DNA from: Bacteroidales bacterium
GTDB taxonomy: Bacteria > Bacteroidota > Bacteroidia > Bacteroidales > JAADGE01
Length of the DNA stretch: 64,000 bases
Assembly: GCA_021648725.1 (NCBI GenBank)
Contig: JAKISF010000001.1
Coordinates: 1 to 64,000 of the forward strand
Direction of reading: 5' to 3'
Positions 38,359 through 46,915 of the stretch are shown here, piece after piece (position 1 is the first letter of the stretch; each line of letters begins with the position of its first letter). The position numbers and the translations under genes are program-made. A model generated the notes under the pieces. The model saw only the letters and a list, made by a program, of their open reading frames with translations, was not told where the DNA came from and made no database searches.

Positions 38359-39608
38359 ATTATATCTCTAAAAAAACGAGAATATGATTTTTTAATACTG
38401 TCTGCATTTAAAATTGTAATTTCAGATTCTGCTCCGAGAGCGACAATTCCTGCTGCCATTGCAATTCTGTGGTCGTTGTGGGAATCAATTGTTCCGCCCG
38501 AAACTTTGCCTCCGTGAATATACATTTCATCTTCATTTATTTCAATTCTTACTCCTATTTTTGCAAATTCATTTTTTAGCACATTTGCTCTGTCGCTTTC
38601 TTTGTTTTTCAGCCTTGAAACGCCTTTTATTCTTGAAACTCCTTTACAATATACCGCCATCGTTACAAGCGGAGGAAATAAATCAGGACAATCAACAGCA
38701 TTAAATTCAAAAGCAGAAAGTTTAGTTTTTTTAGTTATTACGCAGTCATTTTCAACAGATAAATTTCCGCCTGCATTTCTAATTGCTTTTAAAATTTCAA
38801 TATCTGCTTGTTTTGATTCAGCGTTAAGCCCTGTAACCTTAACTTCTCCCGCAATTAAACCTGCAACCAACAGGAAAGCTGAACTGCTCCAATCGCCTTC
38901 AACAGTATAATCTTGTGCTATATATTTTTGATTTCCTTTAATAATAAACTTTGTGTAATTATAATTCTCAATTTTAACACGAAAATCTTTAATAATTTGA
39001 AGAGTTAAATCAATATACGGTTTACTTTTGAGTTTGTGAACTGTAATTTCTGAATCTTCCTCAGCGTTTGGTAATGCAATTAATAAACCTGTTAAAACCT
39101 GAGAACTTAAAGAACCGTCAATTTCAATTTTTCCGCCTTTTAGCTTTCCTGAAATTTGTAAGGGTAAATACCCGTTATTTGAAACAGATTTCACACCGGC
39201 TTGCCTAAGAGCATCCTCAACAGAACTTATAGGACGTTTTAAAAGTGTTCCTGTTCCGGTAATATTAAACTCCTTGTTAAATAATGCAAGAACAGGACTG
39301 AACATTCTTATTCCGAGTCCGGATTCTCCTATATTAATATTTGTTTCCGTAACTTCTTCAGTTCGCTCAAAAGCAATGCGGTCTGCTGTATATTGTACCG
39401 AAGAGCCTAAAGCTCCTGCAAGTCTTATTGCAGAAAGAGAATCTCCCGAAAAAGACGGGTTTCTTACCAATGTTCTTCCTTCAGATAATATTGCTAAAGC
39501 TGTAACTCGCTGCATGATACTTTTAGATGCAGGGGCTTTAATAACTTTTACAAATTCTTTCGGTGAAATTGTAATTTCCTTTTTATGTGCAGAAAACCTT
39601 TTTCTCAT
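38343..39608 (-). CDS. aroA: 3-phosphoshikimate 1-carboxyvinyltransferase (EPSP synthase)
   Basis: It joins shikimate-3-phosphate and PEP in the aromatic amino acid pathway. 421 aa, the usual length. Visible motifs are VIKAPASKSIMQRVTALAILSEG (PEP/S3P-binding Lys-Ser), GESGLGIRMFSPVLAL, SSQVLTGLLIALP, EGDWSSSAFLLVAGLI, LKNKESDRANVLKNEFAKIG and SHNDHRIAMAAGIVAL. No other aro genes are adjacent. Confidence 0.93.
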   Translation of the reverse strand: MRKRFSAHKKEITISPKEFVKVIKAPASKSIMQRVTALAILSEGRTLVRNPSFSGDSLSAIRLAGALGSSVQYTADRIAFERTEEVTETNINIGESGLGIRMFSPVLALFNKEFNITGTGTLLKRPISSVEDALRQAGVKSVSNNGYLPLQISGKLKGGKIEIDGSLSSQVLTGLLIALPNAEEDSEITVHKLKSKPYIDLTLQIIKDFRVKIENYNYTKFIIKGNQKYIAQDYTVEGDWSSSAFLLVAGLIAGEVKVTGLNAESKQADIEILKAIRNAGGNLSVENDCVITKKTKLSAFEFNAVDCPDLFPPLVTMAVYCKGVSRIKGVSRLKNKESDRANVLKNEFAKIGVRIEINEDEMYIHGGKVSGGTIDSHNDHRIAMAAGIVALGAESEITILNADSIKKSYSRFFRDIIKKSR

Positions 39609-39800
39609 ACAAATGCTTAATAAGAGGATATAAAAGTAAGAATACTTTGTTAATGCTGAAAATTAATTTTGTAATTTTTGAAAGCAACTGTAAAACATTT
39701 GCCGTAATTAATTAAAATTAAGATATTAGCAATTTAATTTATTCTAATTGTCATGGCTGTTTGTAAATTAGGACATATTTATAATTATGAACTTTCAAAA

Positions 39801-40229
39801 ATGAAAAGCGGAATTAAAATAAGGGATTATAAACCGAATGATTTTGATGAAATACAGAATTTGTGGAATTTAACCGGATTAGGAGGAAAAGAGAGGAAAG
39901 ATGATGATGAAGTAATTTCAAGAAGCCTAAGCGGAGGAGGAAGATTTTTAGTTATGGAAAAAAACAGCAAAATTATCGGAACTGTTTGGTTAACTCATGA
40001 TTTCAGAAGAACATATTTACATCATTTCGGTATTCACCCCGATTTTCAAGGGCTGGGTTTAGCAAATAAATTGATGGATGAAACAATGAAATTAATCAAA
40101 GAAATTGGATTTCAAGTAAAGTTAGAAGTGCATAAAGAAAATAGTAAGGCAGCAAATCTATACAGAAAATATGCGTTTGAAGACTTTTCAGATTATGAAT
40201 TAATGATTAGCAGAAAAATAAATATCTAA
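39801..40229 (+). CDS. GNAT-family N-acetyltransferase
   Basis: It is 142 aa from the ATG at 39801 (MKSGIKIRDYKPNDFDEIQNLW). Starting at 39753 would add 16 residues outside the fold. The acetyl-CoA site is HHFGIHPDFQGLGLANKLMDE (motif A, Q-x-x-G-x-A/G), and the end KAANLYRKYAFEDFSDYELM is the usual late helix-strand. The substrate is unknown. Confidence 0.85.
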   Translation: MKSGIKIRDYKPNDFDEIQNLWNLTGLGGKERKDDDEVISRSLSGGGRFLVMEKNSKIIGTVWLTHDFRRTYLHHFGIHPDFQGLGLANKLMDETMKLIKEIGFQVKLEVHKENSKAANLYRKYAFEDFSDYELMISRKINI

Positions 40230-40244
40230 AAAAATAAATTAACC

Positions 40245-40826
40245 CTATTTTTTCTCAAAAATAAAAAATAATTCTCTGCCTTTTCTCGGCTTAATTGAGT
40301 TGTGTGCAATTTCAAATGTTTTCACGTCAAATAAATCTTTTATAAGCTCCAAATAGGTTTCTTTTATTGCTCCGTAGGGCGGTTTGTTTAATTTGAATTC
40401 GTGATTAAAAAATAAACCGACATATTTTCCGCCTGTATTTAAAAGTTCATACATTTTGTTTGCTAACTTTTTCCTGTTCTCAGGCTCAACGGAAGTAAAA
40501 AATGCAAGCTCAATTATTAAATCATACTTGTTGCAATGCTCAAAAAAATCTTGATTAATTATTTGAGTGTCAGGAAAATCAGGGTGGTCGGTTTTGAAGT
40601 TGTTAATTGCAAGTTCCGAATAATCTAAATAAAAAGTATTAATAAAGCCATTTTTATAAAGGTACTTTGCCTCATAACCGCTTCCTCCTCCCGGAATAAG
40701 AATTTTTAGATTTTTATCGGCAATTTGATTGAAATATTCTTTTAACGGCGGGCTGATGTATCCGATATCCCAGCCAAGTGTTTTATTCTTGTATAAATTA
40801 TTCCAATATTCTTGATTAATTTTCAT
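40245..40826 (-). CDS. TPMT-like SAM-dependent methyltransferase
   Basis: It is 193 aa. The opening EYWNNLYKNKTLGWDIGYISPPLKEYF is the thiopurine-methyltransferase-type N-terminus, and the SAM-binding motif I is ILIPGGGSGYEAKYL. It ends IKPRKGRELFFIFEKK. Related proteins methylate small S-, Se- or Te-compounds or thiocyanate; the substrate here is not known. Confidence 0.8.
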   Translation of the reverse strand: MKINQEYWNNLYKNKTLGWDIGYISPPLKEYFNQIADKNLKILIPGGGSGYEAKYLYKNGFINTFYLDYSELAINNFKTDHPDFPDTQIINQDFFEHCNKYDLIIELAFFTSVEPENRKKLANKMYELLNTGGKYVGLFFNHEFKLNKPPYGAIKETYLELIKDLFDVKTFEIAHNSIKPRKGRELFFIFEKK

Positions 40827-40972
40827 TTTAAGGTTTCTTGAAACAAAAATAATTTTTTTAAATAAATAAGTTTACCGTTCATCAATTTTTCCGTAAAAAA
40901 ATAATTTTAGAAGCCCTCAAATAAAAAAAAATATTAGATTTGTTAATATTATATAAATTTAAATAAAAAAAA

Positions 40973-41602
40973 ATGAAGAAAATTAACTTTTTTGTGATTG
41001 CAACACTATTTATCGGTTCTTTTTTTGTAACCTCCTGCAACGAACCTTCTGACGAGGAAGTTCAGGCACAAGCTGACGAGATTATAAATTCTCTTAACGA
41101 TTTAGCCGATGAAACTGCCGACAATGATGAAACTGCCTATAATACTTCGTCTGATAAATATCATTCAGTTGACGGAAGATTTAAAGTAAATTTCAGCGGA
41201 ACACCTGATGTTTCAAATGAAAGTGTTCCTACTGATGTGGGGAATATTGAAATGTATATGTTTATGTATGAAAAAAGTATAACAGAGGCTGAAATGATTG
41301 CATATTCAGATTATCCCTCTGCTATGGTTAAAGCAAGTAACCCCGATGATATGTTACAGGGTGCAAAAGAAGGAGCAGTCGGTAATCTCGGAGCAACTAT
41401 TGTTGAAGAAAAAGAAATAACTTACGGCAAGCATAAAGGACTTGAATTTAGAGCAAACAGCCCGCAATTTTATGTAAATTACAGAATATTCTTAGTCAAT
41501 AACAGGCTTTATCAAATTGCAATAATGAGAGACGGCTCATTTGCAAGCCAATCTAATGTTGATAAGTTCTTTAATTCATTTGAATTAATTGAAAAAGAAT
41601 AA
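40973..41602 (+). CDS. Lipoprotein of unknown function
   Basis: It is 209 aa with a lipoprotein signal FFVTSC (Cys about residue 22), then an acidic linker (DEEVQAQADEIINSLNDLADETADNDETA). A globular domain follows (about 60-205) beginning YHSVDGRFKVNFSGTPDVSNESV and ending NVDKFFNSFELI. That resembles small PsbP-like/SCP-like periplasmic folds in which a protein decays to ...FF.SF.. at the end. No function can be assigned. Confidence 0.65.
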   Translation: MKKINFFVIATLFIGSFFVTSCNEPSDEEVQAQADEIINSLNDLADETADNDETAYNTSSDKYHSVDGRFKVNFSGTPDVSNESVPTDVGNIEMYMFMYEKSITEAEMIAYSDYPSAMVKASNPDDMLQGAKEGAVGNLGATIVEEKEITYGKHKGLEFRANSPQFYVNYRIFLVNNRLYQIAIMRDGSFASQSNVDKFFNSFELIEKE

Positions 41603-41624
41603 ATAAACTAATTGAAAATAAAGA

Positions 41625-41656
41625 AGAGGTTGCTGAAATTCAGTAACCTCTTTTTA
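41625..41656. terminator. Bidirectional terminator between two convergent genes
   Basis: Stem AGAGGTTGCTGAA/TTCAGTAACCTCT (one G-T pair) followed by TTTTT, between the lipoprotein and the leftward T9SS gene that stops at 41660. Confidence 0.85.
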
Positions 41657-41659
41657 TTG

Positions 41660-43057
41660 TTAAATAATTACCTTTTTTGTTATAATATAATCGTCAAATT
41701 CAAATTTTAATAAATATATTCCTTTGTTTTTAAAAGTAATTTTCTCATAAGCATTTGTTCTGATAATTTTATTTATCAACTTTCCGCTTATGTCATAAAC
41801 TTCAATATTTTTTGCAATATTATTAATGTCGGAATAAATAATAACATCCATATTTTTAATAATAATTGTTACATTACTTTTTTCAATATCACTTACTTCT
41901 GATGCTGTTGTATTAACAGAAACTGTATTTGAATTTTTACTTACATAAGTATCATATTCAGTTCTTATTCTGTAAAAATATTCTGTATTTTGGTTTAAAC
42001 TTGAAACTGAAATATTTGTGCTGTTCCCGACAGAGTAATTTTCATAACCGCCTGCAAATGTTGTAAAATTTACATCTTCCGAAACATCAATATAATAATT
42101 TGTTGCATTGTTCGTTGCCTGCCAACCGGCTGTAAATGAGTTGTATGTGATGTTCGTTGCTTCATAACATTCCGCAGGCATCGGAATCGCAACGGTGTTT
42201 GAGTTAATGCTTACTTCCGTGCCGTAATGTACTCTTACTCTGTAAAAATATAACCCGGCAGGTACTGTAACAGTATAAAGAGTATTTAAACCTGCATCAG
42301 CATTTTCATAGCCTGAGGCAAATGTTGAAAAAACATTATTATCGGAAACATCAATACTATAAGAAGTTAAGGCAAGGTCGGGTACAGGCATCCAATTTGC
42401 AGTAAACTGAGTTGATGTTGTGTCATTTGCCGGAAAACATATTGTAGGAGAAACAACGGTACCGTATTCAAGAGCTATGCTGTCAATTAGTAATGAGCTT
42501 CCTGCATTTCCCGAAAATCCGGAAGATATAAAAATAACATTTAAAGAATCCGGAGAATCAATTGAATTATATATATACGGAACAGCAACTTTAGTATATA
42601 CATCAAATTGATCAGCTGTAAAATAGGCTGTCATAGCTATTGTGTCAGTTTCTTGTGTTGTTTCATTCCATTTAGTAAGAATACTTATCATAACAGATGT
42701 GTCGTTTCCTTGCGGCACATATTTAAAAAAATAACTTATTCCGTTAGGTCTTTCGGTAAAAGGAATTCCGCCGGTAATAGTCTGGTTTTCAATATCAATT
42801 TCTCCGAGAGTAATTATCCCGGGTATTACACCTAAGGCTGTTGATTCTGTAGTTAGATTTGCAGCATAAGTGCCTTGGTATGAGTCTGTTGTTTGTTGTG
42901 CAGAATAGAAATTTACGGGAAATCCTATGTTTACCGAGTTCCAACCTTCGGCATCAGAATCGTTTGTCCAATTTTCAAAATTACCGTTAGGTATTTGTTG
43001 TGAGTATAATAAAATGAATGTAAAATTAATAATTGTAAGCAGTATTATTTTTTTCAT
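41660..43057 (-). CDS. Secreted protein with T9SS sorting domain and fibronectin-like repeats
   Basis: It is 465 aa with a signal peptide (MKKIILLTIINFTFILLYSQ). A first beta-sandwich domain (about 20-200) has IPNGNFENWTNDSDAEGWNSVN, the carbohydrate-binding or 'PCMD-like' opening common in Bacteroidota surface proteins. Two fibronectin type III-like segments follow, each with AGWQATNNATNYYIDVSED-type strands. The T9SS type A C-terminal domain is about 395-465 (VTIIIKNMDVIIYSD...IEVYDISGKLI...KGIYLLKFEFDDYIITKKVII). It is exported and surface-attached; the ligand is unknown. Confidence 0.85.
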   Translation of the reverse strand: MKKIILLTIINFTFILLYSQQIPNGNFENWTNDSDAEGWNSVNIGFPVNFYSAQQTTDSYQGTYAANLTTESTALGVIPGIITLGEIDIENQTITGGIPFTERPNGISYFFKYVPQGNDTSVMISILTKWNETTQETDTIAMTAYFTADQFDVYTKVAVPYIYNSIDSPDSLNVIFISSGFSGNAGSSLLIDSIALEYGTVVSPTICFPANDTTSTQFTANWMPVPDLALTSYSIDVSDNNVFSTFASGYENADAGLNTLYTVTVPAGLYFYRVRVHYGTEVSINSNTVAIPMPAECYEATNITYNSFTAGWQATNNATNYYIDVSEDVNFTTFAGGYENYSVGNSTNISVSSLNQNTEYFYRIRTEYDTYVSKNSNTVSVNTTASEVSDIEKSNVTIIIKNMDVIIYSDINNIAKNIEVYDISGKLINKIIRTNAYEKITFKNKGIYLLKFEFDDYIITKKVII

Positions 43058-43118
43058 ATTTAAAGTTTTATCTTTGTTTTATTATTCAAATATAATACTT
43101 TTTCAGAAAAATTCAATT

Positions 43119-43994
43119 ATGCAATATATCGGATACATATTTTTCAGGTTTTTGGTATTTATTTTTTCACTGATACCATTTTGGGCATTATATTTTTATT
43201 CCGATATTCTTTATTTTTTCTTTTTTCATGTTTTCGGATACAGAAAAAAAATTGTTTATAATAATTTAAGAAAATCTTTTCCTGACAAAGCAGATAAAGA
43301 AATTCATAGTATTGCCAAAAAGTTTTATACAAATTTAAGCGATATTACTCTTGAAAGTATCAAAGGCTTGTCTATGAGTAAAAAAACTTTATTAAAAAGA
43401 TACCCTGTATTAAATATTGAATTATTAGACGAGTTTTTTAATAAAGGACAGAATGTTATAGGCCTTGCAGCTCATTATACAAATTGGGAATGGGGCGTTA
43501 TCAGTTTCGGATTTCAGTTTAAGCATAAAAGTGTGGGACTGTATAAACCTTTATCAAATAAATATATTGATTCTTATGTTAAAAAATCTCGAGCAGCTTG
43601 GGGAATGAATTTAGTTCCTATAAAAGATACTTTTAAAGCATTTAATGAAAAGCATGAGAAACCTGCAGTTTTCTTTATGGTATCAGACCAAAGCCCTTCA
43701 AATGTTAAAAAAGCTGTATGGGTAAAATTTCTGAATCAAGACACGGCTTGTTTACACGGTGCCGAAAATTATGCCGTAAAATTTAATGTCCCCATGGTTT
43801 TTGGTAATGTTCAACGAGTAAAAAGAGGCTATTATACCGTAGAACTTTCAATTTTTGAGAAAAATCCTGCTCAAACAAAGCCGCAAGAACTTACACAACG
43901 ATATATGCAGAAGTTAGAAAAAATAATAAAAGAAAACCCCGAAAATTGGCTTTGGTCGCATAAACGTTGGAAGCATAAAAGAGAAACCGTATAA
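43119..43994 (+). CDS. LpxL/HtrB-like acyltransferase
   Basis: It is 291 aa with one N-terminal membrane helix. The catalytic H-x4-E motif is in GLAAHYTNWEWGVIS (about residue 115), and VSDQSPSNVKKAVWVKFLNQDTACLHGAENYA and NPENWLWSHKRWKHKRE are typical of the lipid A late acyltransferase family. It likely adds a secondary acyl chain to lipid A or makes an aminolipid. The ATG at 43119 is chosen; an upstream frame extension to 42927 lies inside the divergent gene and is rejected. Confidence 0.88.
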   Translation: MQYIGYIFFRFLVFIFSLIPFWALYFYSDILYFFFFHVFGYRKKIVYNNLRKSFPDKADKEIHSIAKKFYTNLSDITLESIKGLSMSKKTLLKRYPVLNIELLDEFFNKGQNVIGLAAHYTNWEWGVISFGFQFKHKSVGLYKPLSNKYIDSYVKKSRAAWGMNLVPIKDTFKAFNEKHEKPAVFFMVSDQSPSNVKKAVWVKFLNQDTACLHGAENYAVKFNVPMVFGNVQRVKRGYYTVELSIFEKNPAQTKPQELTQRYMQKLEKIIKENPENWLWSHKRWKHKRETV

Positions 43995-44041
43995 TAAACA
44001 AGTTTGTACGGTTATTTATAAAAAACAAACTTATTTTGCTC

Positions 44042-44069
44042 TGTCGGGATTTTATTCCGACAATTTTTT
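44042..44069 (+). terminator. Terminator after the LpxL-like gene
   Basis: TGTCGG/CCGACA (44042-44047/44057-44062) extended by a G-A/T-T region, then ATTTTTTT, 50 bp past the stop. Confidence 0.75.
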
Positions 44070-44081
44070 TATTTTTGTTTT

Positions 44082-44468
44082 ATGAAGTTTGCAAATTTTT
44101 TATTTATCGTTCTGTTCGGCCTGTTAAATTTTAATTGCGGACTGAACAAAGAACTGACAAAAGAACAAAATATGAAAATACCTTTGACGATATATGAAGG
44201 AAAAATAGTTAAAGTTAATTTTGTTGATAAAGCAGGACGTGTTCATGAGGATGCTTTCAACTATTTTTTTCAAACCGAAGGCGATAAAATTTTTATTAAA
44301 ATTTCGGAAGGGAAAGTAAAAAGAGATGAAATTGTAAAAATATATAATAAGAATATTAAAATTAAAGGATATAAAACTTTCGGGCTTTGGGATACGGATG
44401 ATCCTACCGTTCAAAGCAGAGTAGGGGATTATATTGTTATTTATAAGATAATTAGACAATTAAAATAA
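44082..44468 (+). CDS. Small exported protein, possible lipoprotein
   Basis: It is 128 aa. The N-terminus MKFANFLFIVLFGLLNFNCG has a hydrophobic stretch ending in Cys, but the lipobox (NFNC) is poor. The mature part is beta-rich and basic (IYEGKIVKVNFVDKAGRVHEDAFNYFFQTEGDKIFIKISEGKVKRDEIVKIY). It sits only 6 bp before the channel gene, so the two are almost certainly co-transcribed. Function unknown. Confidence 0.6.
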   Translation: MKFANFLFIVLFGLLNFNCGLNKELTKEQNMKIPLTIYEGKIVKVNFVDKAGRVHEDAFNYFFQTEGDKIFIKISEGKVKRDEIVKIYNKNIKIKGYKTFGLWDTDDPTVQSRVGDYIVIYKIIRQLK

Positions 44469-44474
44469 ATAATT

Positions 44475-46376
44475 ATGTCAGGAAAACACACTGTAAAACA
44501 AAAACTCAAATATTATTTTGATAATACATTATCGCAGGGAACAAGTGCAATTATAATGTGGTTGGCAATACTTTCTCTTTTAGTTATTATTGTTTTCGGA
44601 ATATTATATGCCGTAAGCGGAATAAATATGGAAGGCGAAGAAGGAATGAACTTCTTTGAATCAATGTGGCAAACACTTCTTCGTTCTATAGACCCCGGAA
44701 CAATGGCAGGCGATACAGGTTGGGTTTTCAGACTTATAGGTTTACTGATAACAATCGGCGGAATATTTATTTTAAGTACATTAATCGGTGTGCTGACTAC
44801 AAGCTTAGACGAAAAACTTGATAAATTAAGGAAAGGACGTTCTTTGGTTATTGAAGAAAATCATACATTAATACTCGGATGGTCGCCCAAAGTTATTCAT
44901 ATTATTTCCGAATTAATTATCGCAAATGAAAACCAAACTAAACCTCGAATTGTTATTCTTGCTGAAGAAGATAAGGTAATAATGGAAGATGAGATAAGAG
45001 AGCAAATTCCGGACACACAAAATACAAAAATTATTTGCAGAACAGGAAGTCCTTTGGATTTAGTTGATTTAAAGATTGTTAGTCCCGACGGTGCACGTTC
45101 GATTATAATAATTTCTCCCGAAAAAGAAAATGCCGACACTTATGTTATTAAGTCAATTTTAGCATTAACACTTAACCCCGAACGAAAAGAAGGCAAATAT
45201 CATATTGTTGCAGAAGTTAAAGATGAAGAAAACATGGAAGTGGCTCGAATAGTAGGAAAAGATGAAGCAATGTTTGTTCTCTCACCCGATTTAACTGCTC
45301 GAATTACTGCACAAACTTGTCGCCAATCCGGCTTAAGTATAATATACCAACAACTGTTTTGTTATGAGGGAGATGAAATGTATTTTAAAAATGAACCCTC
45401 ACTTATCGGGAAAACCTATAAGGATGCAATTTTTTCTTATAATAATTCAGCTGTTCTCGGGTATAAAGATAAAAGCGGCAAAATTAATATAAATCCGCCG
45501 ATGAATACAGTATTGAAGGAAGGTGACGAAATATTGGCAATAACAGAAGACGATGATACAATTATTTTATCCGGCATCTCCGATTATAAAATTGAAAATG
45601 ATGCCGTAATTAAAACAGAGGCTGTTTCTTCGGTAAAAAAAGAACGAAATGTTATTCTCGGTTGGAATAAAAGAGCAAAAATAATAATAAGAGAACTTGA
45701 TGAATATGTTGAAAAAGGTTCGGAAATTCATGTAATTTCAAATATTGAAAATTCGGAAGAAATAAAAACTGAATTAGAACCTATTTTAGAAAACCAAAAA
45801 ATAAAGTTTATTCACGGAGATATTACAAGAAGTGCAGAACTTCAAAAAAATGATATTACATCTTACGATAATATTATAATTTTAAGCTATTACGATATTG
45901 ATGTAAAAGAAGCTGATGCAAAAACATTAATTTGTCTGTTGCATATCAGAAATATGGCAGACAAACAAGCTAAGAAAGTTAGTATTGTAAGCGAAATGTT
46001 CGACCAAAAAAACAGAGAACTTGCCGAAGTTACAAAAGCCGATGATTTTATTATAAGTGAAGATTTAATCAGCCTGTTTTTGACACAACTTTCGGAAACC
46101 CCTGATTTGAAAAAAGTAATGGATATTCTGTTTGAAGCGGAAGGTTCAGAGTTTTATTTAAAAGATATTAAAGATTATGTGAAATTAGATACCCCTGTTA
46201 ATTTTTACTCAATTTTAGAAGCGGCATCTTACAAGAATGAAACAGCAATAGGCTACAGAATAATTAAAAATGCTCATTCTGTGCCTGATAATTACGGCAT
46301 AAAAGTAAATCCCGATAAAGATAAAATGATTACTTTCTCAGAAGGAGATAAAATAATTGTTTTAGCGGAAGATTAG
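44475..46376 (+). CDS. CASTOR/POLLUX-type ion channel with RCK-like domains
   Basis: It is 633 aa. Two membrane helices (about 22-45 and 83-107) flank a pore-like re-entrant stretch (FFESMWQTLLRSIDPGTMAGDTGW). Two RCK/TrkA-N-like Rossmann domains follow, beginning HTLILGWSPKVIHIISELI (about 130) and NVILGWNKRAKIIIRELDEY (about 390). This is the bacterial relative of the plant CASTOR/POLLUX channels. The selectivity sequence does not contain the K-channel TVGYG, so the ion is uncertain. It is probably an inner-membrane cation channel gated by cytoplasmic ligands. Confidence 0.82.
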   Translation: MSGKHTVKQKLKYYFDNTLSQGTSAIIMWLAILSLLVIIVFGILYAVSGINMEGEEGMNFFESMWQTLLRSIDPGTMAGDTGWVFRLIGLLITIGGIFILSTLIGVLTTSLDEKLDKLRKGRSLVIEENHTLILGWSPKVIHIISELIIANENQTKPRIVILAEEDKVIMEDEIREQIPDTQNTKIICRTGSPLDLVDLKIVSPDGARSIIIISPEKENADTYVIKSILALTLNPERKEGKYHIVAEVKDEENMEVARIVGKDEAMFVLSPDLTARITAQTCRQSGLSIIYQQLFCYEGDEMYFKNEPSLIGKTYKDAIFSYNNSAVLGYKDKSGKININPPMNTVLKEGDEILAITEDDDTIILSGISDYKIENDAVIKTEAVSSVKKERNVILGWNKRAKIIIRELDEYVEKGSEIHVISNIENSEEIKTELEPILENQKIKFIHGDITRSAELQKNDITSYDNIIILSYYDIDVKEADAKTLICLLHIRNMADKQAKKVSIVSEMFDQKNRELAEVTKADDFIISEDLISLFLTQLSETPDLKKVMDILFEAEGSEFYLKDIKDYVKLDTPVNFYSILEAASYKNETAIGYRIIKNAHSVPDNYGIKVNPDKDKMITFSEGDKIIVLAED

Positions 46377-46395
46377 CTATTTGATATAAATTATT

Positions 46396-46818
46396 ATGAA
46401 AACGGAATCAAACTCAAATATTAAAAGTGCTGCAAGTTCAATTCTTTTTGCTAAAATTTTTATTGCAATATTATTAATCGTTGTCGGATTATGGGCGGCA
46501 TACATTATTATATCTGTTATTTATATGATATTCACGAATATACAGCATATAACATTCCTCGGTAAAATGTTAAGTTTCCCGAAAGAAATTAAAGTTATTT
46601 CAATGGGCGGAGATGCAATAACAATGTCCGGGAGCATTGTAGGGTACATTATTGCGGCACTTCTGCTGTCAATGGGCGGGCGGTTAACTTTTCGGGTAAT
46701 AAAACTCGGTGCCGATATGGTTTCAAAATTAGACATGAAATACTTCTACAACCATCTTATGGAATTTGAGCAAAAGAATACCGGCAAAGAAGATGACGAT
46801 AAAAGTTTGTTATTATAA
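46396..46818 (+). CDS. Two-helix membrane protein, possible channel partner
   Basis: It is 140 aa with membrane segments at about residues 15-43 and 75-97, and a charged C-terminal tail (MEFEQKNTGKEDDDKSLLL). It lies 19 bp after the channel gene and is the last gene of that transcription unit. I do not recognise the family; the context suggests an accessory subunit of the channel. Confidence 0.6.
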   Translation: MKTESNSNIKSAASSILFAKIFIAILLIVVGLWAAYIIISVIYMIFTNIQHITFLGKMLSFPKEIKVISMGGDAITMSGSIVGYIIAALLLSMGGRLTFRVIKLGADMVSKLDMKYFYNHLMEFEQKNTGKEDDDKSLLL

Positions 46819-46915
46819 CACTTTTTTTATCCGTAAATTTCAAACCTCCCAAATCACAAGATTGTCAATGGATGCTCCCTATATTGATGACTGCTGACTG
46901 AATATTGTCAACAGC

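Noticed and set aside
42927-43118. N-terminal extension of the LpxL-like gene
   Set aside because: It lies inside the divergent T9SS gene, and family alignment starts at the membrane helix encoded from 43119.
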